From the NCBI GenBank assembly GCA_022824525.1, contig JAJDZT010000061.1, positions 1 through 34,908 on the forward strand: DNA of 34,908 nucleotides. Direction: 5' to 3'. The notes below the pieces were generated by a model, which was not told the origin of the DNA, did no database searches, and saw only the letters and a list, made by a program, of their open reading frames with translations. Both the position numbers and the translations under genes were made by a program. Positions 1 through 8,285 of this stretch are shown piece by piece; positions within the stretch are counted from its first letter, which is position 1, and each line of letters opens with the position of its first letter. This stretch comes from Silicimonas sp. (GTDB lineage Bacteria; Pseudomonadota; Alphaproteobacteria; Rhodobacterales; Rhodobacteraceae).

Positions 1-194
1 GTTTGCAATCAGCAACAGGGCGGGCAAAGCCGAAACGGGATCACGCAATCACTGCCGAAAAAGCCGAACCCGAACCCGGATGACGTGCCGGCACGTCAAA
101 CACCGCGTCAAAACCCGCAGAGAAAAAATTAGCCGTGGTGCGAGGTGTGACCGACGTTGCGCTCTCAATCAGTGAACGCTATACGAGCGGCGAC

Positions 195-271
<77 letters not shown>

Positions 272-609
272 GTTCTGTCGAACGCTTGTGCCGGATGCCT
301 GAGTAGCTTGACCGTGTTCAAAGCTAGAGCCTTGCGCCGGATAGTGCGCGGTGAAATCAACCTATCGCTCACGCCCTTTGCTTCGCATATTCGGAGCGTA
401 AAAATGTGCAGTTTCTCTATCTTTTGAGAGGATTGCGCGCGAAATCGTGTGTTTCGAGTTGCCAATCGTAATTGCAGTGAAAATTTCGCACGGTCTTGGC
501 AACCAAACGACAATTCCTTCAATCGAATACAACCATAAATTGCATTAAGGGTAAAATTTACCGTATAGAGGAAGCGAATCCTGTTCGACCGCCATGAGGG
601 AATTGAGCG
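272..609. other. Non-coding stretch between tRNA-Arg and the hybrid kinase
   Basis: I see no gene here. The last 130 bases are AT-richer than the surroundings, as expected for a promoter region of the downstream kinase gene. No convincing sigma-70 pair, terminator or repeat could be defined by eye. A ribosome binding site GAGGG lies at 596-600 and belongs to the downstream gene. Confidence 0.5.
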
Positions 610-2724
610 TTGTTGCACTTCTTGAACCTCGCCGCCAAACGTCTTGGTGCTATGCTCATCGGCTTGCTGGTTTTGGGATTGCACGTAGCGTCACCAGTTG
701 CCGCGAAGACTGACGACGTGTTGCCAGTGAAATGGGAGAGTTATGCAGCGTTCGCAAATTTCAATGACATAGTGCGTTTGGATGTAGCAAGGCCTATGGG
801 GCTGCAGAGGGCCAGTGAGCCAAAGCTGGAGCAGAAAACCGTGTCGCTGGTCCATGGTTCTACCGTTCGCATTCCGCCACCTTTAAGAGATTTCTCCTCT
901 TTCCTTCGTTCCAAGGAGTACAGCGCAATGGCAGCCAATCATGTGGAACTGACGTCCGGCTGGACATTTGATCCACGCGTTGTTGTTTCGGGCTCTGTGG
1001 CGTTGACGATCATTCTTCTATTGTCAGGTCTCCTGTTTCAAAGTGCGAGGGCTCGGCAACGAGCCGACAAGCTCGTCGCTGAAATCAGGTCCGTGTCGAG
1101 CCGTCTTGGTGCGGTTCTGGACGCAGCAAACAGCGGGATATTCGGGTTGTCTGTGGATGGACGTATCGTGTTCGCAAATGCCGGTGCCCGGCACATGCTT
1201 GGGGGGCTCGACATTGATCTGCCGGCAAAGTGGCCAGAGAACATAAGATTTCTGGACAGTGAGGACATGAAGCCGCTGGAGGCTTCAAAGGACCCCGTCA
1301 AACGAGCGCTTGCGGCACAGGTGATCAAGGGTGAAACCTCGATCATGTCGCGCCGGGATAATTCCGATCCACGTTATACCCGGATTTCCAGCGCGCCCCT
1401 GTCTCATGACGTATCACCCGAGATCGGAACCGTGATGATCATTGATGACGTCTCGGAGCAGGAAAAAAACCGCCAACAGGTGGAGCGGTCGAGCAGACTT
1501 GACGCCCTTGGGCAGCTGACGGGCGGGATTGCGCATGATTTCAACAACCTACTGGCTGCAATAAAGTACGCGATTCAGTTGTCATCGGTCGCAAGTGATC
1601 CCGTGAAGCGAGAAGAGTACAACGACATTGCGTTGAAATCGGTTACGCGTGGCGCAACATTGACGCAGCGCCTCCTGGCCTTTGCCAAAAGGCAGCCCGG
1701 CCTCGCAAAATCTCGTCGGGTCGAGGACATTATCAAAGAACTCGAAGAGTTCATGCGACCCACCATCGAAGAACATATCGCGCTCGATTTCATAGTGGAT
1801 GATCCAAATCTGTGGGTTTACGTGGACGTTGCGCAACTTGAGAACGCTATGCTCAATCTTGTTCTCAACGCCAGAGACGCGATCATTCGGTCTGGTCGGG
1901 GGAACCGGATTGTCGTCAAGGCGCGCTCCGTGGCCGAAATTGAGGCTGATCTGGAGCTCAGGAATGAAAGCGCCGACACCTACATCGCGCAAGGATTGCA
2001 CGCCGAACACAAAACCGATGTTCGCCGGCAGGACGGCAAGGCTTACCGATATGTAGAGTTCTCCGTCACGGACAACGGACCGGGTATGGACGACGAGACC
2101 AAGAGACGCTCGATTGATCCGTTCTTTACGACCAAAGACACGAATACTGGTACGGGGCTTGGGCTCTCGATGGTTTACGGCTTCATTCAACAGGCTGATG
2201 GAGAGATGCGAATCTATTCAGAAGCGGGGCATGGCACCACAATTCGTTTGCTACTTCCGCGCGGGTCCACTGAAGGGCGGAGGGAAGACCCTGTCGAGCG
2301 CCTGCCAGCGCCGACAGGAAGTGGTCAGGTTATCCTCATCGTGGAAGATGAACCTGACCTTTTGCGTATCATGACCGATCTGGTCATGTCGCTTGGGTAT
2401 TCCGTTAAGATGGCACGAAATGGAACCGAGGCATTGCGCACAATTCGTTCGGGTGAACCGATCGATGTCTTGTTGACCGACATCGTGATGCCGGGCGGTA
2501 TTGGTGGGTTCGCCTTGGCAGAAGCAGCGCGGCAGGCACGGCCGGGTCTGCCGATCGTCTATATGTCCGGATACACTGGGATTTCTGCCTCCGAGATGGG
2601 CAAGGTTATCGCACCGCTCATTCAGAAACCAAGTCCGCCCTATATGTTGGCAGAGGCGTTGGAGGTTGCGTTGGCCAAGGGGGCGAGCGCTTCAGAGGCA
2701 GCGGAAGAAGCAACGAATTCGTAA
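610..2724 (+). CDS. Membrane-bound hybrid sensor histidine kinase (PAS-like, HisKA, HATPase, receiver)
   Basis: This is an inner-membrane phosphorelay sensor. A hydrophobic segment at residues 14-32 and a second at about 124-145 bracket a short periplasmic region. Residues 155-285 look like a PAS sensor. The H-box at 300-318 carries phospho-acceptor H309, in the form IAHDFNN typical of hybrid kinases. The ATPase domain has an N-box (about 412-424), DNGPGM (488-493), PFF (504-506) and GTGLGLS (514-520). A C-terminal receiver (574-692) has acidic residues VEDE near 578-581, phospho-acceptor D624 and conserved K673. The start is TTG at 610, chosen because GAGGG at 596-600 lies 9 nt upstream; ATG at 652 would still leave most of the first hydrophobic segment. 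The gene is 56 nt upstream of the FliM-like gene in the same direction, so they may be co-transcribed. The signal sensed is not visible. Confidence 0.9.
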   Translation: MLHFLNLAAKRLGAMLIGLLVLGLHVASPVAAKTDDVLPVKWESYAAFANFNDIVRLDVARPMGLQRASEPKLEQKTVSLVHGSTVRIPPPLRDFSSFLRSKEYSAMAANHVELTSGWTFDPRVVVSGSVALTIILLLSGLLFQSARARQRADKLVAEIRSVSSRLGAVLDAANSGIFGLSVDGRIVFANAGARHMLGGLDIDLPAKWPENIRFLDSEDMKPLEASKDPVKRALAAQVIKGETSIMSRRDNSDPRYTRISSAPLSHDVSPEIGTVMIIDDVSEQEKNRQQVERSSRLDALGQLTGGIAHDFNNLLAAIKYAIQLSSVASDPVKREEYNDIALKSVTRGATLTQRLLAFAKRQPGLAKSRRVEDIIKELEEFMRPTIEEHIALDFIVDDPNLWVYVDVAQLENAMLNLVLNARDAIIRSGRGNRIVVKARSVAEIEADLELRNESADTYIAQGLHAEHKTDVRRQDGKAYRYVEFSVTDNGPGMDDETKRRSIDPFFTTKDTNTGTGLGLSMVYGFIQQADGEMRIYSEAGHGTTIRLLLPRGSTEGRREDPVERLPAPTGSGQVILIVEDEPDLLRIMTDLVMSLGYSVKMARNGTEALRTIRSGEPIDVLLTDIVMPGGIGGFALAEAARQARPGLPIVYMSGYTGISASEMGKVIAPLIQKPSPPYMLAEALEVALAKGASASEAAEEATNS

Positions 2725-2780
2725 CCTTGATTGGAGAGGGTGCGCCCGTCGCCACTCCAAAACGCGGTTAATGTTCGATC

Positions 2781-3869
2781 ATGACGGATGTCCTGAGACG
2801 TAAGCTTGGTGCAACACGCGCGCCCAAAAAGGCCGCTGGGATCACGCTTGAAGCCTTGTTGCGCAAAACCATGCCGCGCGATGCAGATGCTGTGCTGTCT
2901 CTTGATGTCGCCGTTCAAAGCTTTGCCGTATCAATGATGGATAACACGTCTCTCCGACAGGGGATTGGCGAATTCGACCTCGTCTATCTTTTGGAAAGCC
3001 AGGATGGCGCTCGGGGTCTCGCGGTTTTGGACTTGTCTCTCACGACGTCGGTTGTTGAGGTGCAGGTATTCGGGCGGCTTTCTGCGCAGGAGCCGTTGGA
3101 AAGGACTCCTACGCGGACCGATGGAATCGTCGCGGGCGAGATTGTCGATCGATGGCTGGACAGTGGTGAAGTTGCGGCAAGTGCCGCGAAACTGGACGGT
3201 GCATGGCCATTCTCGGGGTTTGCGCGCGCGCCAGTGCCGATCAACCGGAGAGAGGCCGAGCTGCTTCTTGAGCCTGTGGAGTTTCGTGTTTTTGACATTG
3301 CACTTGCGCTTGGGCGTGGAGATCGGACAGGGCGTTTGCGTCTGGCCGCCCCGCGTATTGCGCCGCTCCTGGAGCAACAGGAAAACACCACGGCGGCGCG
3401 CGTCCGTGGACATCTTCCCGAGCTGCCTGTCGCGATGCGCGTCGTCCTTGCACGCCTGCCGATGGGCATGTCGGAGGTCGGCCGCCTGACGCCCGAGACC
3501 GTTTTGCCATTGCCTGATGGATGCCTGGGGCATGTGAGGTTGGAAACACGTGCGGGGCGCTTGATACAAGAAGTACGGCTGGGGCAACTGGATGGAAAGA
3601 AGGCCGTTCGCCTCTCCGAGGATGCGGAGGTGCCGCAGCCATCCTTGCCGGCCGCTGGCAAGGAACTCCCTTCAGGTCCAGAACTGGAAGGTCTGCCGGA
3701 ACCGCCTGCTGTGGATGCCGGACAACCGCAAACCGCTCCGGCGGGAGAGTCCTCTTTGCCTGATCTGCCGGACCTTCTGCCGCTCCCGGAAGCGGGAGGA
3801 GGTGATCTGCCGGACCTCCCGGACTTGCCAGAGCTGCCGAATTTGCCTGAACTCCCCGACCTTCCGTGA
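2781..3869 (+). CDS. FliM/FliN-like SpoA-domain protein with LP-rich acidic tail
   Basis: Residues about 212-280 resemble the SpoA (surface presentation of antigens) domain of FliM/FliN flagellar switch proteins: a V.L..L.MG..E...L segment, then repeated strands around LPDG, then LGQLDGKKAVRLS. Residues 1-210 correspond loosely to a FliM-like middle region but lack a recognisable CheY-binding N-terminal motif. After the domain, residues 281-362 form a low-complexity tail dominated by LPD/LPE/LPN units, ending LPNLPELPDLP. There is no signal peptide, so it is cytoplasmic. The gene follows the hybrid kinase, and no other flagellar gene is in the window, so it may be an orphan switch-like or signalling scaffold rather than part of the main motor operon. 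The start is ATG at 2781, with no strong ribosome binding site. Family-level identity is moderately sure; the role is unknown. Confidence 0.75.
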   Translation: MTDVLRRKLGATRAPKKAAGITLEALLRKTMPRDADAVLSLDVAVQSFAVSMMDNTSLRQGIGEFDLVYLLESQDGARGLAVLDLSLTTSVVEVQVFGRLSAQEPLERTPTRTDGIVAGEIVDRWLDSGEVAASAAKLDGAWPFSGFARAPVPINRREAELLLEPVEFRVFDIALALGRGDRTGRLRLAAPRIAPLLEQQENTTAARVRGHLPELPVAMRVVLARLPMGMSEVGRLTPETVLPLPDGCLGHVRLETRAGRLIQEVRLGQLDGKKAVRLSEDAEVPQPSLPAAGKELPSGPELEGLPEPPAVDAGQPQTAPAGESSLPDLPDLLPLPEAGGGDLPDLPDLPELPNLPELPDLP

Positions 3870-4098
3870 CGAATGCGGATCGCGGCTCCTGAAGCTGTGA
3901 ACACGCGTGAGCTGAACGGTTCGACACCCGTCCAGGGAAGCGATTTCATCTTAAGAAAGGGCGTTTCCGCTCAACAACTTGTGAGCCGTAGCCATTGTTC
4001 TACGCTGCAGGGCCAAGTGTGCAAAGTCGCTGAGTTGAAGCTTGGCACAAGACACCACATCTCCCGTGCATGCAACGAAACAAGGACGGAGCGACACT

Positions 4099-4353
4099 AT
4101 GAAAACCTCCCTCACATCGCTGTTTGTCCTGCTGATTTCCGGCAGCGCCGTTCTGTCGGACACGGCGGATCGTTCGGTGTTCTCGCCGGCGTCCGAAACC
4201 GTAGCGGAACCGGTAAAGCGCGCTGTGACCGGGAAGCTTACTATGGGGACGGCTTCGTTGGCCCCTGCGGACGTGAACCACGTCGATATGAACAAGGACG
4301 GTAAGATCAGCTTCGCTGAATTGCTTGCGCATGATCTAAAGCTCGACTTCTGA
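4099..4353 (+). CDS. Small exported EF-hand calcium-binding protein
   Basis: This is an 84-residue protein. The N-terminus is a signal peptide (MKTSLTS, then a hydrophobic stretch LFVLLISGSAVL). The C-terminus carries one EF-hand loop, DMNKDGKISFAE, with D1, N3, D5, K7, S9 and E12 in the expected places, so it probably binds Ca2+ in the periplasm. ATG 4099 was chosen because the purine-rich AAGGACGGAG (4082-4091) precedes it and the signal peptide begins there. The upstream in-frame ATG at 4042 would add 19 non-conserved residues. A single EF-hand in such a small protein suggests dimerisation or a half-site. It is followed by an intrinsic terminator and faces ilvN tail to tail. Confidence 0.75.
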   Translation: MKTSLTSLFVLLISGSAVLSDTADRSVFSPASETVAEPVKRAVTGKLTMGTASLAPADVNHVDMNKDGKISFAELLAHDLKLDF

Positions 4354-4400
4354 CTCCCCCCCCACACATCAGAAGTCACCAGCCAATTGCGGGCTGGGGC

Positions 4401-4437
4401 AACGGTCGGTTCCTGGTTGAGCCGACCGTTTTCGTTT
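4401..4437 (+). terminator. Rho-independent terminator after the EF-hand gene
   Basis: The 9-bp perfect stem AACGGTCGG (4401-4409) / CCGACCGTT (4422-4430) is followed by TTTTCGTTT on the plus strand. It lies between two convergent genes. On the minus strand the hairpin is not followed by a T-run, so it mainly serves the EF-hand gene. Confidence 0.75.
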
Positions 4438-5010
4438 CTAAGCGTCGAATTTCGAGCTGCGGGCGAGGGCCGCAACTCCGGTGCGCGCCAACTCCACAAG
4501 ACCGAGCGGCCGCATCAAATCGGCAAATGCGTTGATCTTCTCGGACGTCCCGGTGATTTCGAACACAAACGCTTCAAGCGAGCTGTCCACAACGTTGGCC
4601 CGGAAGATGTCTGCGAGCCGCAGTGCTTCTACCCGTTTGTCGCCCTGACCTTCGACCTTGAACAACGCAAGTTCGCGTTCAACGCTTGGACCTTCAACTG
4701 TCAGATCATGCACCTCGTGAACGGGAACAATCCGGCCAAGCTGCGCCTTGATCTGTTCGATCACGCTCGGAGTTCCCGCAGTGACAATCGTAATGCGGCT
4801 CCGATGCCCTTCGTGGTCGACTTCGGCGACAGTCAGGCTTTCGATGTTGTAACCTCGACCAGAGAACAGCCCGATGACACGCGCGAGAACGCCAGCCTCG
4901 TTATCAACGATAACCGCCAGCGTGTGCCGCTCGATCACGTTCTCATGGTAATCCCGAAGATCATAGGCGGAGTGGCTCGAGGAGCCTTTTTTGATTTTTA
5001 GCGGGGACAT
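4438..5010 (-). CDS. ilvN: Acetolactate synthase small (regulatory) subunit
   Basis: This is the regulatory subunit of acetohydroxyacid synthase, which activates the catalytic subunit and gives feedback inhibition by valine. An N-terminal ACT domain (about residues 28-105) contains HTLAVIVDNEAGVLARVIGLF and RGYNIESLTV, typical of IlvN/IlvH. A C-terminal ALS_ss_C domain contains ALFKVEG and the DSSLEAFVFEITGTSEKI region. The 190 aa length is slightly above the usual 160-185 because of a basic, Ser-rich extension of about 25 residues. It lies 24 nt downstream of the large-subunit gene and is almost certainly in the same transcript, under the attenuator upstream of ilvB. Confidence 0.96.
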   Translation of the reverse strand: MSPLKIKKGSSSHSAYDLRDYHENVIERHTLAVIVDNEAGVLARVIGLFSGRGYNIESLTVAEVDHEGHRSRITIVTAGTPSVIEQIKAQLGRIVPVHEVHDLTVEGPSVERELALFKVEGQGDKRVEALRLADIFRANVVDSSLEAFVFEITGTSEKINAFADLMRPLGLVELARTGVAALARSSKFDA

Positions 5011-5034
5011 ATCAGTCGTTTCTTTCCTTGCGCT

Positions 5035-6792
5035 TTACACCAGCACCGCGCCACCTTCCTTGATGGCGCTTTGGGTGTCCACGTTCTCGCCGAGGAGCAT
5101 CTTGTTGTGAGGCTCACCCGATGGGATCATCGGGAAGCAGTTTTCATGTTTCTCGACAAGGCAGTCGAAAACGACCGGTCCGTCGTAGTTGATCATCTCC
5201 ATGATCGCGTCATCCAGATCGGCGGGGTCGCTGACCATGATGCCTTTGCAACCAAAAGCCTCGGCGAGTTTCACGAAGTCGGGCAGGGCCTCGGACCACG
5301 AATGTGAATAGCGCTCGCCATGCAACAGTTCCTGCCACTGGCGGACCATACCAAGACGCTCATTGTTCAGGATGAACTGCTTGACGGGCAGCCGGAACTG
5401 CACGGCAGTGCCAAGCTCCTGCATGTTCATCAGCCAACTTGCCTCGCCGGCAACGTTGATCACCAGCGCGTCCGGATGTGCCATCTGTACGCCGATGGAA
5501 GCCGGGAAGCCGTATCCCATGGTGCCAAGGCCGCCGGACGTCATCCAGCGGTTGGGGTCTTCGAAACCCATATACTGCGCGGCCCACATCTGATGCTGGC
5601 CAACTTCTGTCGTGACATAGCGGTCGTGGTCCTTGGTCAGCGCTTCCAGACGCGCCAACGCGTGCTGTGGTTTGATTGTCTTGCCTTCCTGCTTGAACTT
5701 CAGGCAATCGACGGCTTTCCATTCTTCGATCTGTTTCCACCAAGTGGTCAGACCTTCTCGATCCGTTTTGGCCCCACGCGATTTCCAGACATCCAGCAAC
5801 TGTTCCAACACGGTTTCCACGTCGCCGATGATCGGCATATCGACGTGGATGACCTTGTTGATTGAGGACGGGTCGATATCGATATGTGCTTTGACAGATC
5901 CCGGGCTGAAGTCCTGAACGCGACCGGTGATCCGGTCGTCGAAGCGCGCGCCGATATTGATCATCAAATCACAGTCATGCATCGCCAGGTTGGCTTCATA
6001 GAGGCCATGCATACCAAGCATGCCCAACCAGTTCTTGCCCGAAGCCGGATAGCACCCGAGCCCCATCAGCGTGGACGTGATGGGGAAGTTCGTGAGTTGT
6101 ACCAATTCGCGCAGCAACTGCGAGGCGCGCGGGCCCGAGTTGATGACACCGCCACCCGTGTAAAGGATCGGGCGCTTTGCTGACTCCATAGCCGCCGCAA
6201 GCGCTTCGATGATCTCCGGGTCGCCTTTGGTTGGAGGGTTGTAATGGCCTGTTGGTGCATCTTTCGGTCCGACATAGGTGCCATTGGCAAACTGCACGTC
6301 CTTCGGAATGTCGACCAGAACCGGGCCAGGGCGGCCGGACGTCGCCACATGGAACGCCTCGTGAATGACGGGCGACAGGCGGTCCGTTTCCTTGACCAAC
6401 CAGTTGTGTTTCGTACAGGGGCGCGTGATGCCGACTGTGTCAGCCTCTTGGAACGCGTCATTGCCAATCATGAAGGTTGGCACCTGACCGGTCAGCACGA
6501 CAATCGGGATCGAGTCCATCAGTGCGTCTGTCAGACCCGTCACAGCGTTTGTCGCGCCGGGGCCGGAGGTGACCAGCACAACGCCGGGCTTGCCGGTGGA
6601 GCGGGCATAGCCCTCAGCCATGTGAACCGCGCCTTGCTCATGACGGACGAGGACGTGACGAATTTCGTTCTGTTGAAAGATCTCGTCATAGATCGGTAGG
6701 ACAGCGCCGCCCGGATACCCGAACACCACTTCCACGCCCTGATCTTTCAGAGCTTTCACGACCATTGCCGCTCCCGTCATTTGCTTTGCCAT
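5035..6792 (-). CDS. ilvB: Acetolactate synthase large (catalytic) subunit
   Basis: This thiamine-diphosphate enzyme condenses pyruvate with pyruvate or 2-ketobutyrate at the first common step of valine, leucine and isoleucine synthesis. It has 585 aa. Visible features are the N-terminal TPP domain with FGYPGGAVLPIYD, catalytic Glu52 in RHEQGAVHMAEGYAR, a central FAD-type domain (GARFDDRITG) and a C-terminal domain with MWAAQ and ASIGVQMA. The metal-binding GDG motif reads GEA (residues 449-451), with the partner Asn at 477 in place. ATG 6792 is preferred over 6822 because AAAGGGAC precedes it by a normal distance, and the 6822 start would place initiation against the attenuator T-run. The operon partner ilvN is directly downstream. 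Confidence 0.96.
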   Translation of the reverse strand: MAKQMTGAAMVVKALKDQGVEVVFGYPGGAVLPIYDEIFQQNEIRHVLVRHEQGAVHMAEGYARSTGKPGVVLVTSGPGATNAVTGLTDALMDSIPIVVLTGQVPTFMIGNDAFQEADTVGITRPCTKHNWLVKETDRLSPVIHEAFHVATSGRPGPVLVDIPKDVQFANGTYVGPKDAPTGHYNPPTKGDPEIIEALAAAMESAKRPILYTGGGVINSGPRASQLLRELVQLTNFPITSTLMGLGCYPASGKNWLGMLGMHGLYEANLAMHDCDLMINIGARFDDRITGRVQDFSPGSVKAHIDIDPSSINKVIHVDMPIIGDVETVLEQLLDVWKSRGAKTDREGLTTWWKQIEEWKAVDCLKFKQEGKTIKPQHALARLEALTKDHDRYVTTEVGQHQMWAAQYMGFEDPNRWMTSGGLGTMGYGFPASIGVQMAHPDALVINVAGEASWLMNMQELGTAVQFRLPVKQFILNNERLGMVRQWQELLHGERYSHSWSEALPDFVKLAEAFGCKGIMVSDPADLDDAIMEMINYDGPVVFDCLVEKHENCFPMIPSGEPHNKMLLGENVDTQSAIKEGGAVLV

Positions 6793-6822
6793 CGCGCTTG
6801 TCCCTTTTTCTCTATCGCGCAT

Positions 6823-6847
6823 AAAAAAGCCCCCGATTTTCGGGGGC
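6823..6847 (-). terminator. Attenuator terminator in the ilvB leader
   Basis: Read on the minus strand, GCCCCCGA (6847-6840) pairs with TCGGGGGC (6836-6829) around an AAA loop and is followed by six T (6828-6823). This is a canonical intrinsic terminator sitting upstream of ilvB rather than after a gene. It partly overlaps an alternative hairpin arm at 6854-6845, which is what makes it an attenuator. Confidence 0.85.
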
Positions 6848-6890
6848 GCATGGGGGTCCGTTATGGAGTACCGTTACCGGCCCATGCGCC
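6845..6890 (-). promoter_or_regulatory. Antiterminator hairpin of the ilv attenuator
   Basis: On the minus strand the 10-nt segment GGCGCATGGG (6890-6881), which lies inside the last codons of the leader peptide (Trp12-Gly15), is exactly complementary to CCCATGCGCC (6854-6845). The second arm shares bases 6847-6845 with the terminator stem, so the two structures compete. A ribosome at the leader stop codon would cover the first arm and favour termination. A ribosome stalled earlier at Val/Ile/Leu codons would leave it free. The pairing is seen; the mechanism is inferred from classical attenuation. Confidence 0.75.
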
Positions 6891-6924
6891 ATGTTCCTAC
6901 AAGTACGACAATGAACTGTACCAC
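6874..6924 (-). CDS. ilv leader peptide (16 aa)
   Basis: This is a short ORF starting GTG at 6924, preceded by AAAAGGAG with 6 nt spacing, and ending TAA at 6876-6874. It encodes M-V-Q-F-I-V-V-L-V-G-T-W-R-M-G-R. Six of the residues after the initiator are branched-chain (V2, I5, V6, V7, L8, V9), the amino acids made by the downstream enzyme. It lies just upstream of the antiterminator/terminator pair. Its likely job is to sense charged tRNA-Val/Leu/Ile through ribosome stalling. Confidence 0.85.
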   Translation of the reverse strand: MVQFIVVLVGTWRMGR

Positions 6925-6949
6925 GAGGGGCTCCTTTTAAGTGCGGCTG

Positions 6950-6977
6950 ACACTAGCAGCGTCTAAAAAGGCGTCAA
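6950..6977 (-). promoter_or_regulatory. Putative sigma-70 promoter of the ilvBN operon
   Basis: On the minus strand, TTGACG (6977-6972) is followed after 16 nt by TAGTGT (6955-6950). Transcription would begin near 6943, just before the leader peptide's ribosome binding site, as expected for an attenuator leader. The -10 match is only partial. Confidence 0.5.
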
Positions 6978-7166
6978 CAAAGAAATTTGCGTTTCTTGCG
7001 TTTGAGGCAGGTTTTGTGAAATTTCCTGTTCGCTAGATGTGTGGCGGCGCAGGGCGAAAAGGGGACCACACCGGGAAGCATTGCCCGCTTGGGAACACAA
7101 CGGAGACTACCAATAAGTCTGAATGGCGTCGTTTGGTTGCCATATTTCAACGATTTTATTCAAGTC

Positions 7167-8225
7167 ATGGCCAAATCCGGACCGCACAACATTCCTGAGA
7201 TCGACGCATTGCGCGGTTTGGCGGCAGTTTGCGTGGCCTGCATCTTCCATCTGTTCTTTTTGTTTGGCGAAAGATTCACTGGTCCTTTCGACGGTCTACC
7301 CGTGGTGACATGGCTCTATGACCATGGCTGGACCATGGTGGACCTTTTCTTCGTTATCTCTGGCTACGTCTTTTCCCACGTCTATCTTTCTTCGGATCAT
7401 GGAAAACTCGTATCGTCCGGCCGATCTTTTTGGGTCGCCCGCTTTGCACGCCTTTATCCGCTGCACATGCTGACAGTGATATTGTTCATTCCCATCATTC
7501 TCAGCGGCGTCGTTCACAAAGGAGTGCAGGATAATTTTGATCTCTACCATTTCGGCTTGAACCTGTTGCTGCTTCAAGGTGTCGGGCTCGAGCGTGGATA
7601 TAACTTCAATGTTGTCTCCTGGTCGGTCAGCGTTGAAGTGCTTTGCTATTTCCTGTTCTTTTTCGCAGCCCGTACCGGTGGTCGTGCACTGACAGTTGTC
7701 GCAGGCTTGGCGATTGTCGCTGGTGTTGCGATGACCTGGGAAGGCAATGCATTCGTGGGACGCGGCTTGAGCGGCTTCTTTGCCGGATACTTCGCATGGC
7801 GCCTCCGGGCGTTCGCGGTCCCGACGTGGTGTCTGGTGGCTTGCGTTGTCATTCCTTTCCTATGGGTGCCCGATATCTTCAAACTCGGTACCTATTTGGG
7901 GCTGACCGCTTTTCCAGCAATGATCCTGCTGGCCCAGCGGATGCCTTTCCTTGCAGGAAAGCTCTTCCGTTGGCTCGGCGACCGGAGTTATTCGATCTAC
8001 TTGCTGCATCCGGTCATTTACCTATCTGGCAAAGCTTTCGTGCCCGACTTCTATGCGATGCGCGAGGCTCATCCGGAACTCGTTGCCTTTACTGCAATAG
8101 CGTTGGTTTTTCTTGCTTCAGACTTCAGTTACCGCCGGTTCGAAATGCCGCTGCGCCGGTTGATCCGGGATCGATTGGGTGAACCATCAGAACCGTACGC
8201 CCGACGTAAGCGTGCGATGCCGTGA
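7167..8225 (+). CDS. Acyltransferase 3 (OafA/YrhL-type) membrane protein
   Basis: This is a polytopic inner-membrane O-acyltransferase that would transfer acetyl or other acyl groups onto an extracytoplasmic sugar or lipid; the acceptor is unknown. The diagnostic N-terminal motif is visible: IDALRGLAA, with His about 10 residues after the Arg-Gly in a hydrophobic helix (CIFHLFF). The second conserved region is RFARLYPLH. The C-terminal segment RSYSIYLLHPVIY is the last conserved helix. I count roughly ten hydrophobic segments. ATG 7167 gives 352 aa, a usual length, starting just before the first motif; the GTG at 7041 would add 42 residues with no family support. It is divergent from ilvB, with about 190 nt between it and the ilv promoter. 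Confidence 0.85.
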   Translation: MAKSGPHNIPEIDALRGLAAVCVACIFHLFFLFGERFTGPFDGLPVVTWLYDHGWTMVDLFFVISGYVFSHVYLSSDHGKLVSSGRSFWVARFARLYPLHMLTVILFIPIILSGVVHKGVQDNFDLYHFGLNLLLLQGVGLERGYNFNVVSWSVSVEVLCYFLFFFAARTGGRALTVVAGLAIVAGVAMTWEGNAFVGRGLSGFFAGYFAWRLRAFAVPTWCLVACVVIPFLWVPDIFKLGTYLGLTAFPAMILLAQRMPFLAGKLFRWLGDRSYSIYLLHPVIYLSGKAFVPDFYAMREAHPELVAFTAIALVFLASDFSYRRFEMPLRRLIRDRLGEPSEPYARRKRAMP

Positions 8226-8285
8226 CATTCCCGACGACGAGGCTGCCAACGCCGAGCATGCGTTGCGCTTAAGTGGGAAGGGTAT

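Noticed and set aside
1..132. Possible 3' ends of a gene running in from the left (frames ending at 83 or 132)
   Set aside because: Two plus frames are open to the window edge with plausible polar C-termini, but neither has a recognisable motif and I cannot choose between them.
2984..3949. 321-codon minus frame opposite the FliM-like gene
   Set aside because: Ser/Arg/Gly-rich low-complexity translation is the mirror of the LP-rich tail; the plus frame has the domain similarity.
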